The notes beneath the pieces are model-generated. The model saw only the letters and a program-made list of their open reading frames with translations. It had not been told where the DNA came from and did not search any database. DNA of 64,000 bases from the NCBI GenBank assembly GCA_023525915.1, contig CP026659.1:1-64000 (forward strand). Direction: 5' to 3'. Below are positions 1 to 8,041 of this stretch, piece after piece. Both the position numbers and the translations under genes were made by a program. Positions within the stretch are counted from its first letter, which is position 1; each line of letters opens with the position of its first letter. This DNA is from Acetispira formosa (nom. nud.). Its GTDB lineage: Bacteria; Desulfobacterota; Desulfarculia; Adiutricales; Adiutricaceae.

Positions 1-2736
1 ATGCCTGATCATGGAACAGAAAAAGGGGCTTCCTTCCTTAAACTGATAGACGCCAAAGCTGATTATATTGAAGATGCGTTCAATGAATTTGATAAAATTT
101 TATCTCTTCTGAAAAATATTCCGGATACCTTGGGAAGACAACAACCTCCGCTGTTGTTTTTCGGTGATTCAACCCTGCACTGCAATGATGATCAAGATGA
201 ACAGGGTAGAACCCTGCTGAAGCTCGTGGCCCAACATCTTGGATACGACATAGCCGCTTTTGAGTCCTGGGCTTTCGCTCCGCCAAGCTATCTGAATATT
301 GCCAGAATTTTACCAGAAGCCACTGCACGGACGAAAAGGGTCATAATCTGTCTGAACCTCAGATCATTTTCCGATGAGTGGTTTCTGCGTCCGCTGTATC
401 AGTTTAACAGCCTTAATGCCGTGGCCAGATACCATCTCAAAGAATCATCTTTTCGCGACAGTTTTCGTGCGTTCTTTGAAATTCTGTATACTGACAAACT
501 CCGTCTTTCACATGAACGGTTTCTTGCCATGGAAACGCAGTGCGGTCAGATTGCCGCAATCACGGAACTGATCGCTTCAGATTCAGAGAATCAGGGTAAG
601 TACTGTTATGCTTTTCCTGATAACTATATCAGAAGCAGAATCGCCCCCTATATTGAAACAGCGCTGGTTCTGCTGGCAAAAGGTTATGAGGTTATTCCAT
701 ATATCACCCCCTGTTGCTGGTCGCCCCTGAACGAAGACGACCGGGCGCGTGTAGGGGTAAATGCGGCCTTGATAGTTGAAACTTTTAAAGGGCATGGGGT
801 CGACGTCATTGATTTTTCAACGCTGTTTGAGGATCATTCCGACTTTACCTGCGCCGAGCATCTTTGTCTCCGGGCTCGCATGATTTTAGCCGGGCATTTG
901 ATTGAAGCCATTGAACCCGGGAGGGGGAAGCCGTCGGAAGAGGGGGAAGCGCATAGTTATTTCGCCGGCGTTATGATCCATGACCAGACCAGACAGGAAC
1001 CCTGTCAGCTTTATCGCGCCGATGGCGGTGAAAACTTTTTTGTCAGTTTGAGCGAGGCGGCTCTCTTAACGCTGTTCCGAAAGTATCCGTCTTTTTGTAG
1101 AAAATATATTTTTGGGAAAAGAGCCTATAGGATAAGACAGGCTGTCGAGACAGCTGAATTGATGAGGAAAAATGGGCGCAATACTCTTGAAGCCGCGGAA
1201 TTGATAAAGAAAAGCGCCAAGAAATATTTCGATTCAAAACAGTTGTATTTCTATCTTGGCAACCTGTATAGGGACGGGGGCGATTTTGAAAAGGCAATTT
1301 CATCATATCGGGCCGCAATAGAGGCCAGTTGTGACGATTTGCCGCCTGGGCAGACAGTTGGTTCAGTGTATTATAATCTGGCTCTGTGCCTGCGGCGGAC
1401 AGGTGAGCTGCGAAAGGCTGAAGATATTCTGTCTGGCCTGTGGTCTGAAAACAATGAAAATGAACTCTATGCCCTTGAACTGGCCAAAACCTTTTGGCTG
1501 GCAAAAAAAAGGTGCGAGGCCTTGGCATTTATCAAGGATTACACAGAGGCGCATCCTGGGGCGGCGGAAGCCAGAAGTTTGTTTTTCATGTATCTTTACA
1601 TGGAAAATCAGAAAGAGGAACTGCTTTACCGTTTGCTGCGGAGCCCGAAACAGAAAGGCTTGGCGGCAACGGGAGGGGCGGAGACAAAGATCCGGGATTT
1701 AGACGACTGGCTGTCAGAGGTAAAAAAAACTGCCGCTTTTCCGGCAAATGGGAAAATCGGAGCTATAGTTATGAACTGCAACCCCTTTACCCTTGGCCAT
1801 TTGTATTTAATTGAGAAAGCTTTGGAAACTGTCGATTATCTCTATATCTTCGTTGTCAGGGAAGATAGCTCCGAGTTTTCTTTTAAAGATAGAATTTATC
1901 TGGTAAAGCAGGGCACCCGGCATTTGGGGGACAGAGTGCGGGTCGTTCCCAGCGGTGATTTCATCATTTCAAAATATACTTTCCCTGAATATTTCACTAA
2001 AAGCGGGGCCACCGCTTCCGCTGACTCAATCGCTGACGTTTTCCTTTTTGGCGCCTATATAGCCCCGGCCCTGAAGATAGGCCAACGCTTCGTCGGCGAT
2101 GAACCCAATTGCATCGTGACTGACGGTTATAACAGAACAATGGGAGAGTGTCTGCCTGCTCTTGGCCTTGGTTTCCATATTATACCCCGTAGGGAAAGCT
2201 CAGGCGCCGCAATTAGCGCTTCTCGGGTACGGCGCATGTTAAAAGATAAAAATTTTGATGAAATAAAAAAGCTTGTGCCTGAATCAACATATACATACCT
2301 TTCCAATCCGGATAATTACCGGATGATGATGGCCCCGGAATTCATGGGCGGGTTCTATGCTTTCGGGGAAGGATGGGGCCCAAATGAGGCTGACGGCGCC
2401 CTGTGGCGATGGACGCTTAAGCAAAGGGCTTCCATCTATATTAACCATATGGGAAACGGCGGCGGGCGGTTGGTTCTTGAATTCTGCAATCTTTATCCGG
2501 GCAATAGGGAAGAGCCCCTTGAGGCGGCAATTCAGGTTAATGACCGTGAGGTATGTCGGCTGACCCTGCGGGATGGAACCAATCAAATTATTTTGGACGA
2601 GCTTCCCGAAACCCAGCTGATAGAGATTGCCGTCATAACCGGCAAGCTCTGGTCACCTGTGGATTTTGCAATTAATAATGACGGCAGAAAGCTTGGTTTG
2701 GCTCTCACCAAGCTGGAAAAAGCCGGACAGATATAA
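1..2736 (+). CDS. SGNH-hydrolase-like / TPR / CitC-like nucleotidyltransferase fusion protein with C-terminal beta-sandwich
   Basis: This is a 911-residue multidomain protein. Residues about 50-300 look like an SGNH/GDSL hydrolase: a GDST block near residue 56 and a late EHLCLRARMILAGHL segment that could supply the C-terminal His. Residues about 385-520 are TPR-like helices (YFYLGNLYRDGGDFEKAISS). Residues about 575-760 match the nucleotidyltransferase half of [citrate lyase] ligase CitC: IGAIVMNCNPFTLGHLYLIE with the HxGH-type motif, then RFVGDEPNCIVTDGYNRTM and ISASRVRRML. The CitC acetyltransferase half and any citrate lyase genes are absent. The last about 130 residues form a beta-sandwich ending in a SPVDFAINNDGRKLGLAL-type motif, which recurs in the sulfotransferase at 8042-10018. 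The gene starts at base 1, so the true start may lie upstream. It converges on the sulfation operon. A role in surface-glycan modification is inference. Confidence 0.7.
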   Translation: MPDHGTEKGASFLKLIDAKADYIEDAFNEFDKILSLLKNIPDTLGRQQPPLLFFGDSTLHCNDDQDEQGRTLLKLVAQHLGYDIAAFESWAFAPPSYLNIARILPEATARTKRVIICLNLRSFSDEWFLRPLYQFNSLNAVARYHLKESSFRDSFRAFFEILYTDKLRLSHERFLAMETQCGQIAAITELIASDSENQGKYCYAFPDNYIRSRIAPYIETALVLLAKGYEVIPYITPCCWSPLNEDDRARVGVNAALIVETFKGHGVDVIDFSTLFEDHSDFTCAEHLCLRARMILAGHLIEAIEPGRGKPSEEGEAHSYFAGVMIHDQTRQEPCQLYRADGGENFFVSLSEAALLTLFRKYPSFCRKYIFGKRAYRIRQAVETAELMRKNGRNTLEAAELIKKSAKKYFDSKQLYFYLGNLYRDGGDFEKAISSYRAAIEASCDDLPPGQTVGSVYYNLALCLRRTGELRKAEDILSGLWSENNENELYALELAKTFWLAKKRCEALAFIKDYTEAHPGAAEARSLFFMYLYMENQKEELLYRLLRSPKQKGLAATGGAETKIRDLDDWLSEVKKTAAFPANGKIGAIVMNCNPFTLGHLYLIEKALETVDYLYIFVVREDSSEFSFKDRIYLVKQGTRHLGDRVRVVPSGDFIISKYTFPEYFTKSGATASADSIADVFLFGAYIAPALKIGQRFVGDEPNCIVTDGYNRTMGECLPALGLGFHIIPRRESSGAAISASRVRRMLKDKNFDEIKKLVPESTYTYLSNPDNYRMMMAPEFMGGFYAFGEGWGPNEADGALWRWTLKQRASIYINHMGNGGGRLVLEFCNLYPGNREEPLEAAIQVNDREVCRLTLRDGTNQIILDELPETQLIEIAVITGKLWSPVDFAINNDGRKLGLALTKLEKAGQI

Positions 2737-2763
2737 GCCTCAAGGTGTCTGGCCCGGTCAGGA

Positions 2764-3525
2764 TTACAATCCCCGTGTGCGCTTCAGATAGCGCTCAATG
2801 GGCCTGAACAGCAGCCTGTCGGTTATGAGCCCCACAGCTATGATCACAATCATGACCGCGGCCACCTGTTCCATGGCGTTCAGTTCACGGCCGAAATGTA
2901 AGAGCTGACCCAAGCCGAAGCGCCGGATGATGGTCACATAAATTTCGGCGGCCATCAGTGAGCGCCAGGCAAAAGCCCAGCCAAGTTTCGCCCCGGACAG
3001 GAGTCCAGGCAGCGCCATCGGCAGAATGACTGTCCGCCAGGTATGCCAGCCTCTGGAGCCCATCACCTGAGCCGCCCGCGCATAAATGGGCGGCACTGAC
3101 GACACCGCATTTTCCGTGGCCATGGCCACGGCCCAGACGGAACCCATCACCACTACGAAATACATGGCCGCCTCGGTTTGTCCGAACCATAGAATAGCCA
3201 GAGGGGCCCAGCAGACTGAAGGCAGGGTTTGCAGTCCCAGAGCCGTCAGCCCTAATGTGCCTCTGGCCACTGGACTGACCGACAGCATCAGGCCCATGAT
3301 CAGGCCCAAGGTCAATCCCAGGCCATAACCGGTCATAAGGCGCTTGATGGTCACCAGGAGAGCTCCGGGGAACAGGCCGTCCATAATGGAATCAATCAGA
3401 TAAGAGCAGGTGGCCGCCGGCGAAGGCAGGAGCAGCGGCGAGACCAGCCCCAGCCCGTCTGTTGCCGCCTGCCACAGGCCCAGAGCGATAAGGCCGATAC
3501 CCAAAGAGAGGAGCCTGGTCGTCAT
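2764..3525 (-). CDS. ABC transporter permease, SsuC/TauC (sulfonate/taurine) type
   Basis: The 253-residue protein is an inner-membrane permease of the BPD_transp_1 family, with several hydrophobic segments starting at residue 5 (LLSLGIGLIALGLWQAA). It carries the nitrate/sulfonate/taurine-type EAA region (AAQVMGSRGWHTWRTVILPMALPGLL, written in parts around residues 150-175) that docks on the ATPase. Its start overlaps the stop of the upstream ATPase gene by four bases, so the two are translationally coupled. As the last gene of a six-gene minus-strand operon with PAPS-synthesis genes, it probably imports sulfate, a sulfonate or a sulfate ester. The substrate cannot be told from sequence. Confidence 0.85.
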   Translation of the reverse strand: MTTRLLSLGIGLIALGLWQAATDGLGLVSPLLLPSPAATCSYLIDSIMDGLFPGALLVTIKRLMTGYGLGLTLGLIMGLMLSVSPVARGTLGLTALGLQTLPSVCWAPLAILWFGQTEAAMYFVVVMGSVWAVAMATENAVSSVPPIYARAAQVMGSRGWHTWRTVILPMALPGLLSGAKLGWAFAWRSLMAAEIYVTIIRRFGLGQLLHFGRELNAMEQVAAVMIVIIAVGLITDRLLFRPIERYLKRTRGL

Positions 3526-4310
3526 CCGGCTTTCTCCTGTCCATGTTCATCCGTTTTTTGCAGATGGCCCGATATATCAGCCGCCGCTCTGACCAGAGCC
3601 GTATCGTTCATTGCCCGTGGGTAAGGCAGCAACACCTTCTCATCAGCAATCACTCGTCCGGGACGTTCCATTACCAGCACCCTGGTCCCCAGGCAAACCG
3701 CCTCACGGACGTTATGGGTTACCATAAGAATGGTTTTATTGGTGGTTCGCCAGATACGCTGCATGTCGGTGTAGAGCTGTTCCCTGGTCATGGCGTCCAA
3801 GGCGCTGAAAGGTTCATCCATCAGGAGAATATCGGGATCCGGGGCCAAAGCCCTGGCCAGGGCGACCCGCTGCCTCATGCCGCCGGAAAGTTCGTGGATA
3901 CGAAAATGGTGATAGTCCGCCAGCCCCACCAAATCCAGAAAACTTTCAGCCCGTTCGCACTTTTGACCCTTGGACAGTTCATGAACGAATTTGAGGCTGT
4001 AAAGAACATTGTTGAAGACATTCAGCCAGGGAAAAAGGGCCGCCTCCTGAAACATGAGCATACGGTGGCGGTCCGGTCCCTGGATTGAAGTTCCGCGGCA
4101 CAGCGCCAGTCCTTCATCTGGGGCGATCAGCCCGGCCAGAATTCCCAAAAGGGTGGATTTCCCGCAGCCGCTGCGCCCCAGGAGACAGACATACTCTCCT
4201 TCATCCACTGAAAATGAAACGCTATCGAGGGCTTGCACGGCCTGGGTGGCTTTGGCAGCCTTGCGGAACGTCTTTCCCAATCCCTGTATGACCAGCACAG
4301 GTTCACTCAC
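3522..4310 (-). CDS. ABC transporter ATP-binding protein, SsuB/TauB type
   Basis: This 262-residue ATPase energises the sulfonate/taurine-class importer. It shows a Walker A motif (GRSGCGKSTLL, about residues 45-55), the Q-loop (MFQEAALFPW), the signature LSGGMRQRVALARAL and Walker B plus D-loop (ILLMDEPFSALDAMTRE), all in canonical order and spacing. Length is typical for the family. Its start overlaps the end of the binding-protein gene by eight bases and its stop overlaps the permease start, as expected of an operon. All catalytic motifs look intact although the partner binding-protein gene is frameshifted. Confidence 0.9.
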   Translation of the reverse strand: MSEPVLVIQGLGKTFRKAAKATQAVQALDSVSFSVDEGEYVCLLGRSGCGKSTLLGILAGLIAPDEGLALCRGTSIQGPDRHRMLMFQEAALFPWLNVFNNVLYSLKFVHELSKGQKCERAESFLDLVGLADYHHFRIHELSGGMRQRVALARALAPDPDILLMDEPFSALDAMTREQLYTDMQRIWRTTNKTILMVTHNVREAVCLGTRVLVMERPGRVIADEKVLLPYPRAMNDTALVRAAADISGHLQKTDEHGQEKAG

Positions 4311-5284
4311 CGCTGGAACACACCAATCCTTTCAGATCGAACACGCCTTTAATAAAGCCGGCGCTTATAGCGGCGGCCAGCGAAAATTCGAAATCATTGC
4401 GGCTGATTGCATTGTCGAAAACCAGCCGGGGCCAGGCGTGCTCCACCAGGGTTAGGGGAAAATCCCGGCGCATCTGCCGGGAAAGCTCGTCCGCCACCAG
4501 TTGCCGGGCTTCGTCGGGGTTGTTGTTAATCCATTCAGTCAGTTCTCTGTGGGCTTGGACCAGGGCTGACGTTGTAGGGGGGTCCACTCCTCCGGGAACA
4601 CCGACGGCCAGCACCGTGGTGATGGAGGTTTCAGGCGGCTCGGCGTATAAGAGGCGACCATTGCCTTCCATTTCCAGACGGGAAACCCAGGGTTCAACCG
4701 TCCAGGCGGCATCCACCTCGCCCCTTATGAAAAGCGGCAGCATGCCGACATTGGATACAGGAACGATATTGGCGTCTCCGCCGGTCATGGTCACGGTCAA
4801 TCCGGCTTGAGTCAGCCAGTCACGACAGGTGACGTCTTGGGTGTTGCCAAGCTGCGGGGTGGCGATAGTTTTACCCCTGAAATCATCGGGAGAGCTTAGT
4901 TCGCTCTTTTGGGGGACGACCAGGCCGCCGCCGCCCCGAACCGCGCCGGACAACACCATCAGGCCGCCGCGGCTGCGGATGAAGGCGTTCAGGGCTGGAT
5001 TGGGTGAAATCCACGCTTCCGGCAAAGAGGGCTTCCATGGCCGAGGGTCCGGCATTAAAAGCGACCCATTCGAAAGACCAGCCAGGCAGCCGCTCTTCAA
5101 ACCAGCCCCGGCCATTTTCCGACATATTGCGGGCAATCAGGGCTTGGGCATGGGTAACATTTGGAAAATAGCCGATTCGAATAGTTTTATTTTCCGCCAT
5201 AGCTGTTGAGGCGAAAATAGACAAGAAGGACGCGATAATAAAAGCGAAAATTTTTATGAATGAAAATCCGACAGTTTTTTTCAT
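4303..5284 (-). pseudogene. ABC transporter substrate-binding protein (SsuA/TauA/NMT1-like), frameshifted
   Basis: Two overlapping frames encode one binding protein. The first (start 5284) gives a signal peptide (MKKTVGFSFIKIFAFIIAS, cleavage after STAMA) and the N-lobe up to GPSAMEALFAGSVDFT. The second continues with SPNPALNAFIRSRGG, GGGGLVVPQKSEL and the C-lobe to 4303. Family members usually read through this point as GxVDFxYxGPNPAxNA, so the break at about 5002-5006 looks like loss of roughly 8 or 11 bases, or another change of the same phase. The start overlaps the cysNC stop (ATGA). It may be a real inactivation or an assembly error; both halves are otherwise well conserved, which suggests a recent event. 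Confidence 0.8.
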
Positions 5285-7110
5285 TTCTGTCGCCCTTCTA
5301 TGAAGTCAAGAACTTCATCGGCCAACGATTCCGCTTGCTTAAGGCCGTTGAGCCGCAGATCCGGGGTTTCAGGCCTTTCAAACTCCGAAGATATCCCAGT
5401 AAAATTGGGTAGTTGTCCATCGATAGCTTTGGCATACAGTCCTTTGGGATCACGCTTGATGCATTCTGATAGGGGGGTGTCCACAAATATTTCATGGAAC
5501 TGGGCAGGAGCGAAGCGGTCACGGATGGCGGCCCGGTCGCGGCTGTAGGGGGAGATGAAAGAGGCCAGAACTATCAATCCGGCCTCAACCATAAGGGCCG
5601 CCACTTCGGAGGCCCGGCGGATATTTTCAGCCCGGTCGGCTTCTGTAAAGCCGAGATCGCTGTTAAGTCCGCAGCGCAGGTTGTCGCCGTCCAGGACGTA
5701 AACATGGCGCCCCAGTTCATACAGTCGCCTGGCGGTCAGGTCGGCGATAGTGGATTTGCCGGAAGCGGAAAGCCCTGTGAACCAGAAGACGCCGGGTTTT
5801 TGGCCTTTCTGGAGGGAACAGGCGGCCTGATTGAGTTCAAAATTGTGGCGGACTATATGGTGGCTGCGGCGGAGCGCGTATCTTATCAGGCCGGCGCCCA
5901 CAGTATTGCCGTCCATCCTGTCAATCAGAAGAAAGCCGCCCAGGTCCCGGTTTTCGGTGTAGGGCCGGAACGGGACGGGGCGATCCAGCCGCAGCTTCAC
6001 CCACCCGACGTCATTGGGGTTTAATTGTTTGGCCGGGACCTCCGCCATGGTGTTGAGATCAAGACGGGCGGACAGTTCCGTTATGGTGGCTCTCCCCTCC
6101 ATTGGTCCCAGCCGGTAAATGTAAGTGCGCCCGGGTACAAGGGGCGGTTCGTTCAGCCAGATGACTTCGGCGGCCAGATGATCGCTTACTTCCGGCCGAT
6201 TCTCTGGAGCCACCAGAAATTCTCCCCTGCTGATATCGAGATCTTCAGTCAGGCGTATACAGACGGCTTCATCGTGCGCGGCTTCGGTCCGCGGGCCGTC
6301 CGGCGTTAAAATGTCGCGGACAGTTCCAGTCAGCCCGGAAGGCAGAAGCACCACTTTTTCATCTGTTTTTATCGAGCCGGCGGCCACTGTGCCGCTCAGC
6401 CCGCGAAAATCGGTCCGTCTGGCCACCCATTGGACCGGGAGGCAGAAGGGCTGTCCGGATTTTTCGGGCGGGAGGTTGTTTTCCAAAAGCTCCAGAATAG
6501 TTTTTCCTGAATACCAGGGCATGTTTACACTGGCTGAGGCCACGTTGTCGCCCTTCAGGGCCGAGACCGGAACACAGGCCACTGAACGGAAATCCAAATC
6601 TTTGATGAGGCGTCTATATTCGGTTTCTAATTCACCGAAAGCAGGCTGCTCATAACCGAGAAGGTCCATTTTGTTAATAGCCACAATTATGTCAGGTATG
6701 CCCATCAAGGCGGCTATAACCGTGTGCCGGACGGTTTGGGGCAGCAGCCCCCGCCTGGCCCGGGTGGCGTCAATCAGCAATAGGGCCACATCAGCCCTTG
6801 AGGCCCCGGTGACCATATTACGGGTATACTGTTCGTGGCCGGGCGCGTCGGCCACCAGATACCGGCGGGCCGCGGTGCGAAAGGAACGATAGGCCACATC
6901 TATGGTAATGGCCTGTTCCCGCTCAGCCAGAAGGCCGTCCAGAAGGCATGACAGATCCGGCAGCCCTTCGGCGGTGCGTTCCTTTTCCAGAAGAGCCAGC
7001 TGATCTTCATAGAGAGCGCCGCAATCATACAAAAGGCGGCCAATGAGAGTGCTTTTGCCATCGTCAACGCTGCCGCAGCTTAAAATTTTCAGCACGGGGG
7101 CTTCGCTCAT
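5281..7110 (-). CDS. cysNC: Bifunctional sulfate adenylyltransferase large subunit / adenylylsulfate kinase (CysN-CysC fusion, NodQ-like)
   Basis: The 609-residue protein joins a CysN GTPase to an APS kinase. The N-terminal half has G1 (GSVDDGKST, residues 13-21), the switch region (DAPGHEQYTRN) and NKMD, then the EF-Tu-like beta-barrels. From about residue 440 the CysC domain shows the P-loop GLSASGKST, DGDNLRCGLNSDLGF and FISPYSRDR. With CysD it makes APS from sulfate and ATP driven by GTP hydrolysis, then phosphorylates APS to PAPS. Its start touches the cysD stop and its end overlaps the binding-protein start. No APS/PAPS reductase genes lie nearby, so PAPS here is more likely a sulfate donor for the adjacent sulfotransferase than a route to cysteine. 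Confidence 0.95.
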   Translation of the reverse strand: MSEAPVLKILSCGSVDDGKSTLIGRLLYDCGALYEDQLALLEKERTAEGLPDLSCLLDGLLAEREQAITIDVAYRSFRTAARRYLVADAPGHEQYTRNMVTGASRADVALLLIDATRARRGLLPQTVRHTVIAALMGIPDIIVAINKMDLLGYEQPAFGELETEYRRLIKDLDFRSVACVPVSALKGDNVASASVNMPWYSGKTILELLENNLPPEKSGQPFCLPVQWVARRTDFRGLSGTVAAGSIKTDEKVVLLPSGLTGTVRDILTPDGPRTEAAHDEAVCIRLTEDLDISRGEFLVAPENRPEVSDHLAAEVIWLNEPPLVPGRTYIYRLGPMEGRATITELSARLDLNTMAEVPAKQLNPNDVGWVKLRLDRPVPFRPYTENRDLGGFLLIDRMDGNTVGAGLIRYALRRSHHIVRHNFELNQAACSLQKGQKPGVFWFTGLSASGKSTIADLTARRLYELGRHVYVLDGDNLRCGLNSDLGFTEADRAENIRRASEVAALMVEAGLIVLASFISPYSRDRAAIRDRFAPAQFHEIFVDTPLSECIKRDPKGLYAKAIDGQLPNFTGISSEFERPETPDLRLNGLKQAESLADEVLDFIEGRQK

Positions 7111-8015
7111 CAGAAGTAGCCTTCCTGTTTTTTCTTCTCCATGGAGCCGGCCTGATCAAAGTCAATCAGCCGGCCCTGACGCTCTGAATAGCGGGTCCGG
7201 CGGATTTCTTCAACAATGTCGGCAACGCAGGCCGCTTCGGATTCAATGGCCCCGGACAGGGGCCAGCAGCCCAGGGTCCGAAAACGAACCAGCCTGTCTT
7301 CAGCCCTCTCACCGGGTTCGAAAACCATTTTTGCGGGCTCGTCAACCATGATCCAGGTGCCGTGGCGCCGCACTACCGGGCGTTTTTTGGCAAAATAGAG
7401 TGGCACCACATCCAGTTTTTCAGCCAGAATATATTCCCATACATCTAGTTCAGTCCAGTTGGACAAAGGGAAGACCCGCATTGTTTCACCCGGCCCAAGC
7501 CGGGTATTGTACATCCGCCAAAGTTCAGGCCGCTGGCGGCGGGCATCCCAGCGGTGGCCGGGAGCGCGGACCGAGAAAATGCGTTCCTTGGCCCTGGATT
7601 TTTCTTCATCGCGCCTGGCTCCGCCAATGGCCGCGTCAAAGCCATATTTATCCAGAGCCTGCCGCAGGGCTTCGGTTTTCATGATGTCCGTATATCTGGC
7701 TGAGCCGCAGGTAAAGGGGTTGATATTGTTTTCCAGGCCGGCCTGGTTGGTGTGGATGATCAGGTCGACCCCGTATTCCAGGGTTTTACGTTCCCTGAAC
7801 TCAAGCATTTCCTGGAATTTCCAGGTGGTGTCAACATGCATTACTGGAAATGGAACGGCAGCTGGGTAGAATGCTTTTCTGGCCAGGTGCAGGAGGACCG
7901 AAGAATCTTTGCCTATGGAATACAGCACCACCGGCTTTTCAAATCCGGCCGCTGTTTCCCGGAAGATATGTATGCTTTCGGCCTCCAGGGTGCGGAGGGT
8001 GGCGCTAAGCTGCAT
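7110..8015 (-). CDS. cysD: Sulfate adenylyltransferase subunit 2 (CysD/NodP)
   Basis: This 301-residue protein is the catalytic ATP-sulfurylase subunit of the PP-loop (adenosine nucleotide alpha-hydrolase) family. The pyrophosphatase loop [17 protein letters not shown] sits near residue 33, followed by [33 protein letters not shown] and [14 protein letters not shown], all typical of CysD. Length matches the family. An AAGGAA ribosome-binding site precedes the ATG at 8015. The gene lies between the sulfotransferase and cysNC, overlapping the latter by one base. The product acts in the cytoplasm as a CysD-CysN heterodimer. Confidence 0.95.
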   Translation of the reverse strand: MQLSATLRTLEAESIHIFRETAAGFEKPVVLYSIGKDSSVLLHLARKAFYPAAVPFPVMHVDTTWKFQEMLEFRERKTLEYGVDLIIHTNQAGLENNINPFTCGSARYTDIMKTEALRQALDKYGFDAAIGGARRDEEKSRAKERIFSVRAPGHRWDARRQRPELWRMYNTRLGPGETMRVFPLSNWTELDVWEYILAEKLDVVPLYFAKKRPVVRRHGTWIMVDEPAKMVFEPGERAEDRLVRFRTLGCWPLSGAIESEAACVADIVEEIRRTRYSERQGRLIDFDQAGSMEKKKQEGYF

Positions 8016-8041
8016 CAGTATTCCTTTTTAATCTGTATTTT

